From Streptomyces coacervatus (GTDB lineage Bacteria > Actinomycetota > Actinomycetes > Streptomycetales > Streptomycetaceae), in NCBI RefSeq assembly GCF_029223485.1, contig NZ_JARHTP010000012.1, positions 62,001 to 126,000 on the forward strand: a stretch of 64,000 nucleotides of DNA, written 5' to 3'. The stretch's first letter is position 1. Every line of letters starts with the position of its first letter. The notes below the pieces were generated by a model that had not been told where the DNA came from, did no database searches, and saw only the letters and a program-made list of their open reading frames with translations. Below are positions 16,185 through 26,533 of this stretch, piece by piece. The translations under genes were made by a program, and so were the position numbers.

Positions 16185-16682
16185 CTAGTCCACGAGTTCC
16201 AGTTCGTACGGTGCCGTCGGCCACTCGGGCATCCAGTCCGTCTCGATCTCGCCGGCCAGCATCCGAGGAAACCACTCGCCGAATTCCAGGTCGGTGTCGT
16301 ACCAGTCGTGCCAGTTGCGGCGGAACGCCGACACGGTCCAACGACCTCCACCCCGGTCGACGAGAAACAACTGGTCGCCCTCGATGGTGTTTCCCCACAG
16401 GAGCGCGCCCCCCGGTGACGGAAGCACCCGGTGCGGCACGGTCCTCGACTCCTCCATGGCCGCCGCCATCAGGTCGGCGTACTGCCGAAGACTGCGCCCT
16501 CCGCACAGGAGCAGGTACTCGCAGATGACGACGTCGCCGTAACGGCTCGCGATTTCCACGAAATCACTGGGGAATCGCACACCCCAGTCCGCCGCTACCT
16601 CATCCAGTTCCTTTGTGCTGTCCGGACGCATCGGCCGGCCCAGCAACTGAACCAGATCGGCACCGCTCTTCGGTTGAGTCAT
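16185..16682 (-). CDS. SUKH-family immunity protein, probable cognate of the RHS nuclease
   Basis: The 165-residue product has the SUKH core (VAADWGVRFPSDFVEIASRY, WGNTIEGDQLFLVDRGGGRW, FGEWFPRMLAGEI). The ATG at 16682 shares one base with the TAA stop of the RHS toxin (TAATG), a tight coupling that ensures immunity is made with toxin. SUKH families commonly pair with HNH/His-Me nucleases, in agreement with the toxin's C-terminal domain. Confidence 0.85.
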   Translation of the reverse strand: MTQPKSGADLVQLLGRPMRPDSTKELDEVAADWGVRFPSDFVEIASRYGDVVICEYLLLCGGRSLRQYADLMAAAMEESRTVPHRVLPSPGGALLWGNTIEGDQLFLVDRGGGRWTVSAFRRNWHDWYDTDLEFGEWFPRMLAGEIETDWMPEWPTAPYELELVD

Positions 16683-19600
16683 TACCACATTCCTTGCTGA
16701 CAGTAGCTGCCTGCGGCCGTCGCATTGTTCTTGATCACACATTCCTCTTGCACGGAACCCGAGGTGAAGTACTGGACCGCAGTCGGAACCGTCGACTTCT
16801 TGTTCCCGTAGATCGGGTATGCCTCGACGTAGACGCTGCCGCCGCCCTTGATGGCCTCGACCACCGGGTCCTCGGCATGGTCGTACATCCACTGATTGGC
16901 CCTCTGGTACATGGGAACGAAATTCCTGGTGTCCGTGTTCGATCCGCCCATCGCGAAGCCTATGAGATGCGCCCGGGAGCGGTTCAGCGCGGGCAGTGAG
17001 TTCAGCCCCGGCAGGGCGAAACCGAGCTTCGGGCGCGGTGGTGGCGTGTAGTTGGCCTGGGTGAGCTGGGCGAACGCGCCGGTGGCCACGCACTCGCCGG
17101 CCTGCTTGTGGCGCGGCAGGTAGACGATCCCTGGGTTGGTGAAACCGGCTCCGGTGTTGCAGGAGTCCTTCTTCTTCCCCTGGTCATCGTCGTCTCCGGA
17201 GCAGCCCCCGGTGACTACGCAGACGGCGGCCGTGGTGAGCCCGGCTGCGACGGCCGAGGCCGCGTTGCGAACTGAGTTGCCGATGTTGATGCGGACGGTC
17301 GGAGGTTCGGCTGCAGTGGAGATCGAGTGGATGGTCAGGTGTGCCTTGCCGATGGACGCGGTGATCTTGATGGCGTGTGCGCGGATCGCCGCGCGGCGGG
17401 CGGCCTCGGCCGCTGCTGCCGCCGCCGCTGCCCTGGCGGCCGCAGCGGCCGCCTCCGCAGGGCTGACTCCGCCACCACCGCAGTAGTAACAGGTGCTGCC
17501 GGAACCGCCGCCGCTGGAGGTGGTCCTGCTGTAGCGGGTCTGGCAGGCCATCGACCAGTAGTCGACGCACTCGCCGGACGCGGTGTGGGCGGAGCTGGTA
17601 TAGGTGGCGCCGGACTCGTGGGTCAGTGGGTGGGAGTCCTGGAAGTACTCGTACCCCGCGGCGCCCAAACCGATCACCGCTATGCCACCGGCAGTGGCCC
17701 AGCCGACCGGGTTCCAGTCGTCTGCGAGGTTCACCCCTTCAGCCCCGAACATGCCTTCCAACGCAGACCAGGCAGCGCCGGCGTCGTGACCCGTCACATC
17801 GATCAGCAGCAGCGGGTCGCCGTTGGCGTAGGTGTAGGGGTTGGCATTGGCGGAGTCGCCGACGGGGCTGTTGTTCTGGGTGTCGGCCGAGTTGAAGCCG
17901 CCCGTGCTCGGGCTGTACCAGCGGGCGTGCATGTTGACGTTGCCTGTGGCCGGGTCGGTGTACTCGCTCTGGTAGCCGGCGCTGCCGGTCAGGGTGGACG
18001 CGGTGGTGGTGCCCCAGGGGTCGTAGCTGGCGGAGCCGGTCAGTGTGGTGCCGGTCGCGGTGAATTGGCCGATGACGTCGGTGTGCAGGTCGGTCCAGGC
18101 CAGGGTGGTGCCGGTCGCCGAGGACTCGCCGGTGAGGGCGCCCGATGGGTCGCGGCTGTAGGTGCTCGTGCCGTCGGAGGCGACCGTGTTGTCGGTGCCG
18201 GAGTAGGCGAGCGTGGTCGAACCGGCGGTGATCGCACGGCCCAGCGCGTCGTACGTGTACGCCGTTGCACCGGCCGTGACTTGCTGACCGTAGGCGTCGA
18301 AGGTGTACGCCGTGGAGCCCTTGGCGGACAAGGTGCCGCGGGCGGTGTAGCTGTAGTTGAGCGTGCCGTCGGAGGTCAGCTGGTCACGGGCGTTGTAGGT
18401 GTACGTCGTGGAGCCCGCGGTCAGGCGGTTGCCGTCGGCGTCGTAGGTGTAGCCGGTGGTCGTGGAGCCCGAGGTCCAGGACGTGAGGCGGTTCGCGTAG
18501 TCGTAGGCATACGAGTTCGCCGAGGCGCCCTGTACGCCGGTCGTGGTCTTGGTGGTGAGGTTGTCGTTCTTGTCCCAGTCGTAGGCGACCTTGGCCACCG
18601 TGGTGCCGGAGGCTGTGGTCAGGGTGTCGGAGGTCAGGCGGTGGAGCGTGTCGTAGCCGTAGTTGCGCACGTCGCCCGCCGAGCCGTATGTGGCCGACTT
18701 GGGCTGGGAGAGGGAGTTGTACTGGTAGGTGAGGGTGGTGCCGGTGGATGCGTCGGTGTCGGTGTTGAGGCGGCCGTCGGTGTCGTAGGTGTACGTGTTC
18801 GTGCCCGAGGCGTCCGTGCGGGTCGCCGGGGATTCGTCGGCGTTGTAGGTGAAGGACGAGCTGCCCGCCTGGCCGGAGGTGGTGAGGATGTCGCCGAGGG
18901 CGTTGGTGTCGTAGTACTCCGAGGTGTTGCCGACCGCGGAGGCGACCAGGTGGCCGTTCAGGGAGTACGTGAAGTGGCGGTCGGCGGTGGTGGCGTCGGC
19001 GCCGGTGCCGGTCTGTGCGGTCAGGTCGTCGAGGGCGTCGTAGGTGTTGGTGAGGGTGACGCCGCCGGGGTCGGTCTGGGTGACGAGGCGTCCGCGTTCG
19101 TCGTAGGTGTAGGTGGTGGTGCGGTCGGCGTCGCTGGTGTAGCCGGTGACGGCCGGGACTTCCTTGCTCGCGGGCAGGCCGAGGGAGTTGTACGTGGCGT
19201 ACGTGGTGTCGCCGTTGCCGTCGGTGTAGGAGGTCTCGTGTCCGGCGGCGTCGTAGCCGTACCTGGTGACGATGGAGGCGCTGTCGGTGACCGGCTCGGT
19301 CTGCTTGGTCAGGTCGCCCAGGGCGTCGTACTCGTAGCTGGTGGTGTGCTGGCGGGCGTCGGTGACGGTCTTCAGCTCGCCGTCGTCGCTGTAGGTCGCC
19401 GATGTCGAGGACAGCACGGTTCCGCCGGAGTCCAGGTTCGCGGTGGCGGTCTTGCGGCCGGCCGCGTCGTAGGTGGCCGTCTGTGCGGTCTGGTCCGGCA
19501 GGGCGGTCTTGATGACGTCGTCGCGCAGGTCGTAGCTGTAGGTGGTGGTGTCGCCGGTGGTGTCGGCGGTGGTGTGGGGGCGGCCCAGTACGTCGTAGGT

Positions 19601-22600
19601 GTACTTCGCGGTGACGCCGCTGACCGAGGTGGTGCTCGCGACCTGGCCGGCGGTGTTGTAGGCGGTGTCGGTCTCCTGCTTCGTCTGCGCGCTCGTGGAG
19701 GTGTAGACGTACGCCCAGGTGCTGCTGTCGCGGCCCAGGTCGTCGAAGGTGTGGTGGGTGACGGCGCCGTAGGGCGAGGTCTCGGTCAGGCGGTTGCCGG
19801 CGAGGTCGTAGGCGTAGGTGATGGTGCCGCGGGTGTCGGTGCCGGAGATGCTGATCGCCGGGTTGGTCTGCTGGACCAGGTCGCCCAACTGGTCGTAGGC
19901 GTAGTCGGTTTTGCTCTTGGCGTCGGTCTCGGTCAGGACGTCGCCGGATGCGTCGTAGGTCCAGGCGGTGGTGGCGGATGTGCCGTTGTACGACGGGAGG
20001 GTGGTGCCGGTTTTGCGGCCGTCGCGGTCGTAGGCGGTGGCCGTGATGTGGCCGTTGGCGTCCTCGGCCGCGGTGCGGTCACCGAAGGTGTCGTAGCCGT
20101 TGAATGTGGTGGGGTAGAGGGTGGCGGTCGCGCCGGTGCCGGGTGTGGTCGTGGTGATCGCGGGGCTCGTGGTCGTGGTCGGCCGGCCGGCCTCGTCGTT
20201 GGCATAGGCAGTGACGTTGTTCTGCGCGTCGGTCGAGGTGACCTTCAGGCCACGTTCGTCATAGGTGGCCTTCGTGGTGAGGGTGAGGGAGCTGGAGACG
20301 TACTGGGCGGCGGACAGCGTGTCGCCGGCCGCGTCGTAGGTGTACGTCCACTTCTGTGCCGGGTCGCCCGCCGCGTCGGTCTGCGTCGAGGTCAGCGGCC
20401 GGGAGTCGTCGTCGAAGGTGTACGCAGTGGTCCGGGCCAGGGTGTTCGGGTCCACGCTGGTCGCCGTGGTGCGGTCGGCGGCATCGACCGTGTACGACGT
20501 GCTGAGGGTTCCGTTCGCGGTGGTCTTCGCGGTGAGGTTGCCCGCGTCGTCGTAGGAGTCCTGCTCGTCGACATAGGCCGTGTCCGAGGAGCCGGTCCGC
20601 GTGATCTGCTTGGTCAGCCCGTTGTCGTAGTAGCCGTACGTGGTGGTGACGCCGATGCCGTCAGTGATCGTGTACAGGCGGCCGCCCGCGTCGTAGGCCC
20701 GCTGCTCCAGTAGCTTGGCGGCGGCCGTCTGCGAAGTGGCCGAGGAACCGGTGTAGTTGGTGAGCGTCGTCGTCAGCAGATTGCCGTTGGCGTTGTGGGT
20801 GAAGGCATACACCTGGCCGTCGGCGTCGGTTTCGCCCTGCTTGTTGCCGTAGGCGTCGTAAGTGAAGCCGGTGCTGTGCTGCTCGGCGTCGGTGACGGTC
20901 TTCGGTTCGCCGAAGTCGTTGTAGACGGTGCTCGTGGCGCGGGCGGTGTCGCCGCCGGTGGTGTCGGAGACAGTGGTGGTGAGGGTGTTGCCGTCCGCGT
21001 CGTACGTCTTGGTCGTCAGGGCCGTGTGGACGACGGCCTGGTTGACGGCGTTCGTCGTGCCGGGGTCGAGTTCGGTGAGGACGCGGCCCAGCGGGTCGTA
21101 GGTGTAGCGGGTGACCAGGCCAGCCGGATAGGTGTCGGAGATCTCGGTCTTCGTCAGGACGCGGCCGAGCGCGTCGTAGGTGTAGCGGGTGACCAGGCCG
21201 AGTGGTGAGGTCTCCTGGGCGAGGTCACCGTTCGGGTGGTAGACGTACGACGTCACCGCGCCGCCCGGTGTCGTCGTGGAGGCCAGCAGGCCGGCCGGGG
21301 CGTAGATGCCGGAGGCCCAACTGGGCGTGTTGGAGCTGGTGTACGTCTTCTTCGTCGTCAGGCCCGCGCTGTGGCCGGTGACCGCCGGGGCCGTCTTGGT
21401 GAGCGGATTGCCGTTGGTGTCATAGGTGTTGACGGTCTGGTACGTCGTATCCGACGAGCTGGAGGAGCGGCCGTCCGAGGAGGTCAGCAGCTGGTCGTTG
21501 CGCGGGTCCGTATCGGAGTTGGCGTTGAGGTAGTACGTGAAGTACGACGTCGAGCACTTCGAGGCGGACTGGTCCTGGCAGGTCGTGCGGGAGACCACGT
21601 CGCCGCGGGAGTTGTGGCCGGTGGTGGTCACGTTCCCGTTGCCGTCGGTGGTGGTGTGAAGGAAGCCGGAGGTGTCGTAGCCATAGGAGGTGGTGGCTCC
21701 GGTGCCGTCCGTGTCGGTCAGCATCCGGCCACCGTTGGACAGGTCATAGGTGCTGGTCAGGGTGTTGTTGCCGGGGTCGGTGACGGCGACGGACTCGGTG
21801 GCGACGGTGCCCGTGGACTGCTTGTAAGCGTTCCACTGCGTGGCGACCTGAGCAGACGTCAGATTGTGGTCGTAGAAGGCGGCTTCCGCGATCGAACCCT
21901 TGAAGTGGCTGACGTTTCCAGGCGAGTCGATCCAGCCCTTGGCGAAGCCCGCGCCGATGTAGGTGATGCTGTTGGACTGGTCGGCCGGGGTGCCGGAGAA
22001 GGTGTCCTGCTTGGTGCCGTCAAGGAACAGCGCCTGACTGTCGACGTCGCAGCTGAGCACCGCGTAGTGCCACGCGTTGTCGGTGACCGTGCCGGTGGAG
22101 CCGAAGTCGGCGCTGCCCGAGCCGCTCACACTCCACCAGTGGCCGTGCAGCTTGCCGTCGGATCCGACGTACAAGACCGGGGTCCAGGTGCCGGAGGCGT
22201 CAGTGGCCCCGTCGATCGCGGTGGACTGGTCGCCGATCAGCACGCCGGAGGTAGTGGTCTTGAACCAGATGCCGATGCTTCGCTTGGTGTCGGTGTGCAG
22301 CAGGTCGGCCGGTACGGAGACGTACGAGCTCGTCCCGTCGAAGGAGGCTGCCGTGCTCGCGGTGCTGTCCTTGGCGCTGAACGGGCCGCTGACGCCGAGG
22401 GTGACGTTGTTGTAGGTGCCGTCGCCGCCGTTGACCTCGTCGGCCGCGTACGTGGCCGCGCCGCCGGTGTTGTCGTCGCCCAACTGCCAGTATCCGGCCG
22501 GGTCCGCGCCGAGCACAGTGCCCCGGTAGACCGCGCTGGAGCCGGCCACGCTCGGCGTGCCCAGCTTCCAGGTGCCGCCCTTCTCGTCGGTGACCTGCGT

Positions 22601-25600
22601 CAAACGGTCGGCGTCGGTGTCGTAGGCGACGGCCGCAGTGGTACGCCCGACGGGGCTGGACGCCTTGGTGAGCAGGGCCGCGCTCGCGGTGCCGTCGGCG
22701 TACAGGTCGTCGACCTGGGAGGCGGTGATCGGGTGACTGTAGAAGGAGACGTCGGAGATGGAGCCGGTGAAGTAGCTGACATCGCCGGGCGAGTCGAGCC
22801 AGGAGGTGGCGAAGCCGGCGCCGATGTAGGTGTAGGCGTTGTCCTGGTCGTCCGGGGTGCCGGAGAAGGTGTCCTGCTTGGTGCCGTCAAGGTAGAGGGT
22901 CTGGGTGCTGCCGTCCGAACTGAGCACGGCGTGGTGCCAGGTGCTGTCGGTGACGGTGCCGGTGGAGCCGAAGTCGGCGCTGCCCGAGCCGCTCACGCTC
23001 CACCAGTGGCCGTGCAGCTTGCCGTCCGAACCCACGTACAGGACCGGCGTCCAGGTACCGGTGGCCGTGGTGCCGGCGACCGCCTTGGACTGGTCGCCGA
23101 TCAGGACGCCCTTCTTCGACGTCTTGAACCACAGGGACAGGGCGCGGGTGGTGCTGGCGTGCAGCAGCCCGGCGGGGACCTTCGCGTAACCGGTGCCGGC
23201 GAGGGTCAGAGCCTTCGCCGTCGAGCCGGTGAGCGGCCCGGTGGTGCTGCCCAGCGTAGCGTTCTTGTAACTGCCCGCGTCCGTCTGCTCGTTGGCCAGC
23301 ACGGAGGAGGCCGCGGTGGTGCTGCCGGACGACTCGTCGAGGCGCCAGTAGCCGCTGGGGCCGGCATCCAGCGCCGCCGAGGAGTAGTTGGAGCCCGCGA
23401 TGTAAGTGTAGGCGTAGCAGGACGTCGACGCCGTCGACGGACTGGTGGTGGACGGCGGGCACACGGCGGTGAGCTGGTCACCCGTGTAGCCATACGTCCA
23501 CAGAGCTGCGGTGGAGGTGTCTCCGCTGGTAGCGGCATCGGTGGTGACCGTGTGGACGTGGTAGTGAGCGGCACCGGAAGGCTTGGACCAGGTGAAGTAC
23601 AGGGTCCGGCCGGAGACATCGTTCTTGATGGTGCTCAGCCGGTACGAGGAGTCGTAGGTCAAGGTCTCGGTCAGCCCGGCGTGCGTCTTGATCTGCGACA
23701 GCAGCCACATGTTGGTGCCTCCCGCGGTACTGAAGGTGTACGTCGTGCCCGAGGTCTCGGTCAGCGAGTAGCCGGAGGACAGCGCCTTGAAGGTGCCGTA
23801 GGTGCCGGTGGGCGAGGTGTACCCGGAGGACGAATAGCCCCAGCGTTCCTGCTTGCCGCCGTCATCAGTGACCACCACGCTCTTGGAACCGTCGTCGTCC
23901 ATCACGGCCCGCATGTCGGCCAGCGCCGACCAGCCAGCGCCGAAGGCCCCCGCGGTGCTGGTGTCCAGGGAGTTGTAGGAGCGGGTCACCTCCAGGGACG
24001 GGCCGACGGTGGAGACGGAGGCGTCGGTGGCCGAGGTGGTGTAGTTGCCGGCCTCCTCGTCGTAGCCGTGACCGCCGTTCTGCGCCAGCCGGGACGCGAC
24101 CAGTGGCTGCGCCACCAGCGTCGACAGAGGCTGGCTGCTGCTGGTAGTGGTCGACCAGCCGTCGTACGCCGACACCGTCCAGTAGTACGACGTCGACCAG
24201 CCCAAGTCTCCTGACGGAACAGTCCACTTGGTGGAGGACTGCCAGCCGGAGGTATCGATCTGCTTGCCCGCCGAGGAGTACACCGCGAAGTCGTACTTCA
24301 GCGGAGAGGTGGGCCAGGAGTCGGGGTCGACGGCCTTGACCTGCAGCTGCGGGCGCAGGGAGGGGGAGGTGAAGTTCGCTTTGGGATAGGTGTGTTCGAT
24401 GTCCGGGGCGGAGTTCTTGCTGTAGGTCACCGTGACGTACGGGGCGTGCGAGTCGACCTGGGAGGAGTCGAACTTCTTCCACTGAGATGAGCTGGTCCCC
24501 GAGGAGAACACCGACAGACCGTAGTTGCTGGTCTGGCCCAGGGCGATCTTCTGGAAGTAGTCCGTGTCCAGACTGGTGGTCTGCCACTGGCCGGTGCCGG
24601 TGGACACCGAGGTGTTCCCGCACACCGTGCCGGACACCGTGCCCGACCAGGTGCCTATGGAGGCGGCCGTCGCCGGCCGGTCCGACCAGGACTTCTGGCC
24701 GGTCACCCACCACTGCTGCGTGATCGGCATGACGTTGTACGACGTGGAGGAACTGCAGGTGTACGCCCACACGTCGAACAGATGCAGGTCGGCGGCGGTG
24801 ATGTGGTAGCCGTCGGTGTCCGGCAGCCCGAGGAACTTCATGAACGCCTGGCCGATGTACGCGCCGCCATCCGGGGTACCGACGCGCATGATCGTGTCCG
24901 ACGAGTAGTCGGCGGTATTCGGGTAGTACACATACGTCGTGAGGGTCTGGCCGGCGGTCGACACCGTCATCGTCGGGTCCACCGTCACCGGGAAGGCGAT
25001 GTCGGAGCCGGCGAGCCAGGAGGGGTCCAGCGACATCTTCACGGCCGGGGCGCCGTCGACCTCGGTGACGCTGTACGTCATGCCCCAGTTGTCGTGGGAC
25101 TCACCGGTGGCCGGATCAACGTAGGAGTCACGGGCGAACGGCTGGGGCAGCGTCGCGGCAACCGTACCGCTGCCGTCCACCAGCTCCACCGTGCCGTCGG
25201 ACGCCGTGGTCAGCGTGACGCCCTTGAGGGACATCGGGAAGACCCAACTGGTCGGCGCGTTCGCCGACGTCAGCACGAGGGACTCCTTCACGCCGTCCGC
25301 GGTCGACGCGAGGACGAGGTTCGTGTCGGTCAGCACACCGTCGTACTCGACGCCGGAGCCGGAGGCCGTGCCGGTCACGGAGTTCGCGCCGGCCAGCGAC
25401 CAGGACACCGACTCGGAGTCGGAGATCGTCAGGGTCGCCAGGTCGCCCTGGGCGGAGGCCCCGGAACTGACCGTGGGGCTGGGGGTGGCCGTCGGGTCGT
25501 CGGCGTAGTCGGCCTGGAGGGCGGAGCTCGTCGGCTTCCAGGCCAGGGCGGCGGGCACGACCGAGCCCGCGCCGCTCCCCCGCAGCGCGGACTGCCGTAC

Positions 25601-26179
25601 GGAACCATCCGTCGCCGTGGAGGGCGCGAAGGACACACCGAGGGAGTTGGCCCTCTCGTGCCAGCGGCCGTCGGCACGCTTCGCGACGGTGGTGTCGATG
25701 GACTTCCAAGTCCCGGAGGAATCCCGGTAGTTGATCCTGGACTGCGACATCCTCCGGGTGAACGACCCGTCGGCGTTCTGGAAGTAGTCGAACTGGGCAC
25801 CGGACCTCGCGGCCACACGCTTGCTCGTCTTCGCGTTGAAGCCCACGGATGCACTGCCGGAACGTTCCTTCTTGGCCTGAGTGCGCGGCGCCTTCCAGGC
25901 GGCCAGCTGCCCCTTGCCCTTGCCCGGCGCCTTCCCGGAAGGCTGTCCCTTGCCGGCTTTCGCGGTGCGCACGTCGTGCGCCGAGCCGGTCTTCGACCGC
26001 GGCCCCGAACCGTCCGAGCCCGACAGCCACTTCCACACCTGGTCCAGCCCGGCCCCCAGCGAGGCCGACGGACGCGTCGCCGCGTAGGCGGCCGCTCCGT
26101 CCTGAGCCCAGAAGGACAGCACCAACGGCACCACAGCCAGCCACACACGCCACCGCGACAGCGGACGCACCCCACCCAC
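16682..26179 (-). CDS. Giant exported RHS/YD-repeat polymorphic toxin with C-terminal nuclease
   Basis: The 3165-residue product starts at GTG 26179 with a signal peptide (RVWLAVVPLVLSFWA). A DNRLRE-type domain follows at about 400-600, then two LamG/concanavalin-like domains (about 936-1163 and 1220-1446). YD repeats run from about 1460 to 2740, and the RHS-associated core ends in YTYANGDPLLLIDVTGH near 2795. After an Ala-rich linker, residues about 3015-3165 form a DNA/RNA non-specific endonuclease-type toxin (NRSRAHLIGFAMGGSNTDTR, FVPMYQRANQ). The RHS shell encloses the toxic tip; delivery is probably at the cell surface through contact. Immunity genes follow immediately. The LamG domains may bind surface glycans. 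Confidence 0.9.
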   Translation of the reverse strand: MGGVRPLSRWRVWLAVVPLVLSFWAQDGAAAYAATRPSASLGAGLDQVWKWLSGSDGSGPRSKTGSAHDVRTAKAGKGQPSGKAPGKGKGQLAAWKAPRTQAKKERSGSASVGFNAKTSKRVAARSGAQFDYFQNADGSFTRRMSQSRINYRDSSGTWKSIDTTVAKRADGRWHERANSLGVSFAPSTATDGSVRQSALRGSGAGSVVPAALAWKPTSSALQADYADDPTATPSPTVSSGASAQGDLATLTISDSESVSWSLAGANSVTGTASGSGVEYDGVLTDTNLVLASTADGVKESLVLTSANAPTSWVFPMSLKGVTLTTASDGTVELVDGSGTVAATLPQPFARDSYVDPATGESHDNWGMTYSVTEVDGAPAVKMSLDPSWLAGSDIAFPVTVDPTMTVSTAGQTLTTYVYYPNTADYSSDTIMRVGTPDGGAYIGQAFMKFLGLPDTDGYHITAADLHLFDVWAYTCSSSTSYNVMPITQQWWVTGQKSWSDRPATAASIGTWSGTVSGTVCGNTSVSTGTGQWQTTSLDTDYFQKIALGQTSNYGLSVFSSGTSSSQWKKFDSSQVDSHAPYVTVTYSKNSAPDIEHTYPKANFTSPSLRPQLQVKAVDPDSWPTSPLKYDFAVYSSAGKQIDTSGWQSSTKWTVPSGDLGWSTSYYWTVSAYDGWSTTTSSSQPLSTLVAQPLVASRLAQNGGHGYDEEAGNYTTSATDASVSTVGPSLEVTRSYNSLDTSTAGAFGAGWSALADMRAVMDDDGSKSVVVTDDGGKQERWGYSSSGYTSPTGTYGTFKALSSGYSLTETSGTTYTFSTAGGTNMWLLSQIKTHAGLTETLTYDSSYRLSTIKNDVSGRTLYFTWSKPSGAAHYHVHTVTTDAATSGDTSTAALWTYGYTGDQLTAVCPPSTTSPSTASTSCYAYTYIAGSNYSSAALDAGPSGYWRLDESSGSTTAASSVLANEQTDAGSYKNATLGSTTGPLTGSTAKALTLAGTGYAKVPAGLLHASTTRALSLWFKTSKKGVLIGDQSKAVAGTTATGTWTPVLYVGSDGKLHGHWWSVSGSGSADFGSTGTVTDSTWHHAVLSSDGSTQTLYLDGTKQDTFSGTPDDQDNAYTYIGAGFATSWLDSPGDVSYFTGSISDVSFYSHPITASQVDDLYADGTASAALLTKASSPVGRTTAAVAYDTDADRLTQVTDEKGGTWKLGTPSVAGSSAVYRGTVLGADPAGYWQLGDDNTGGAATYAADEVNGGDGTYNNVTLGVSGPFSAKDSTASTAASFDGTSSYVSVPADLLHTDTKRSIGIWFKTTTSGVLIGDQSTAIDGATDASGTWTPVLYVGSDGKLHGHWWSVSGSGSADFGSTGTVTDNAWHYAVLSCDVDSQALFLDGTKQDTFSGTPADQSNSITYIGAGFAKGWIDSPGNVSHFKGSIAEAAFYDHNLTSAQVATQWNAYKQSTGTVATESVAVTDPGNNTLTSTYDLSNGGRMLTDTDGTGATTSYGYDTSGFLHTTTDGNGNVTTTGHNSRGDVVSRTTCQDQSASKCSTSYFTYYLNANSDTDPRNDQLLTSSDGRSSSSSDTTYQTVNTYDTNGNPLTKTAPAVTGHSAGLTTKKTYTSSNTPSWASGIYAPAGLLASTTTPGGAVTSYVYHPNGDLAQETSPLGLVTRYTYDALGRVLTKTEISDTYPAGLVTRYTYDPLGRVLTELDPGTTNAVNQAVVHTALTTKTYDADGNTLTTTVSDTTGGDTARATSTVYNDFGEPKTVTDAEQHSTGFTYDAYGNKQGETDADGQVYAFTHNANGNLLTTTLTNYTGSSATSQTAAAKLLEQRAYDAGGRLYTITDGIGVTTTYGYYDNGLTKQITRTGSSDTAYVDEQDSYDDAGNLTAKTTANGTLSTSYTVDAADRTTATSVDPNTLARTTAYTFDDDSRPLTSTQTDAAGDPAQKWTYTYDAAGDTLSAAQYVSSSLTLTTKATYDERGLKVTSTDAQNNVTAYANDEAGRPTTTTSPAITTTTPGTGATATLYPTTFNGYDTFGDRTAAEDANGHITATAYDRDGRKTGTTLPSYNGTSATTAWTYDASGDVLTETDAKSKTDYAYDQLGDLVQQTNPAISISGTDTRGTITYAYDLAGNRLTETSPYGAVTHHTFDDLGRDSSTWAYVYTSTSAQTKQETDTAYNTAGQVASTTSVSGVTAKYTYDVLGRPHTTADTTGDTTTYSYDLRDDVIKTALPDQTAQTATYDAAGRKTATANLDSGGTVLSSTSATYSDDGELKTVTDARQHTTSYEYDALGDLTKQTEPVTDSASIVTRYGYDAAGHETSYTDGNGDTTYATYNSLGLPASKEVPAVTGYTSDADRTTTYTYDERGRLVTQTDPGGVTLTNTYDALDDLTAQTGTGADATTADRHFTYSLNGHLVASAVGNTSEYYDTNALGDILTTSGQAGSSSFTYNADESPATRTDASGTNTYTYDTDGRLNTDTDASTGTTLTYQYNSLSQPKSATYGSAGDVRNYGYDTLHRLTSDTLTTASGTTVAKVAYDWDKNDNLTTKTTTGVQGASANSYAYDYANRLTSWTSGSTTTGYTYDADGNRLTAGSTTYTYNARDQLTSDGTLNYSYTARGTLSAKGSTAYTFDAYGQQVTAGATAYTYDALGRAITAGSTTLAYSGTDNTVASDGTSTYSRDPSGALTGESSATGTTLAWTDLHTDVIGQFTATGTTLTGSASYDPWGTTTASTLTGSAGYQSEYTDPATGNVNMHARWYSPSTGGFNSADTQNNSPVGDSANANPYTYANGDPLLLIDVTGHDAGAAWSALEGMFGAEGVNLADDWNPVGWATAGGIAVIGLGAAGYEYFQDSHPLTHESGATYTSSAHTASGECVDYWSMACQTRYSRTTSSGGGSGSTCYYCGGGGVSPAEAAAAAARAAAAAAAAEAARRAAIRAHAIKITASIGKAHLTIHSISTAAEPPTVRINIGNSVRNAASAVAAGLTTAAVCVVTGGCSGDDDDQGKKKDSCNTGAGFTNPGIVYLPRHKQAGECVATGAFAQLTQANYTPPPRPKLGFALPGLNSLPALNRSRAHLIGFAMGGSNTDTRNFVPMYQRANQWMYDHAEDPVVEAIKGGGSVYVEAYPIYGNKKSTVPTAVQYFTSGSVQEECVIKNNATAAGSYCQQGMW

Positions 26180-26533
26180 CGACCCTTACCAACGCACCGC
26201 ACAGAAAAGGACCAGCCGATGCGTCACGTCGTCACCGCGATCACGCAGGCTGCGGCACCAAGTTGTAAGCGCGGCGTGAGGAAAGAGACAAGATCTCTTG
26301 TGAAGACCTATGGCGTCCCTTTACCAAGCCGCGGGAGAACCCACCGGCTCGCAGTCTTCCGTTCATTGTTCTGTCACTCCAGCACCATGTGGGCGACGGC
26401 CAACCGGGTGACCTACCGACGCCCCCACGTATCACTCGACGGCAAAGCGATCCGTGTCCCGTCGAGGCCGTATTCGATCGCGTCGGAGGGGCCCGATAGG
26501 CCGACCTCATGCCCCGCGCTGTCCGCCCTGCGG
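26180..26533. other. Upstream region of the RHS gene
   Basis: A 354-nt gap between the RHS start and the lectin pseudogene that ends at 26534, on the same strand. It should contain the RHS promoter. The part near 26250-26350 is AT-richer than average. No other gene is seen. Confidence 0.4.

Noticed and set aside
17950..21830. Regularly spaced repeats resembling a CRISPR or VNTR array
   Set aside because: The repeats are protein-level YD motifs in the RHS gene, vary in DNA and spacing, and have no conserved direct repeat unit.
17327..24214. Very long plus-strand open frames (over 900 residues) opposite the RHS gene
   Set aside because: They are antisense to YD repeats, consist of Gly/Val/Arg-rich low-complexity sequence without domains or ribosome binding sites, and arise from GC-rich codon bias.
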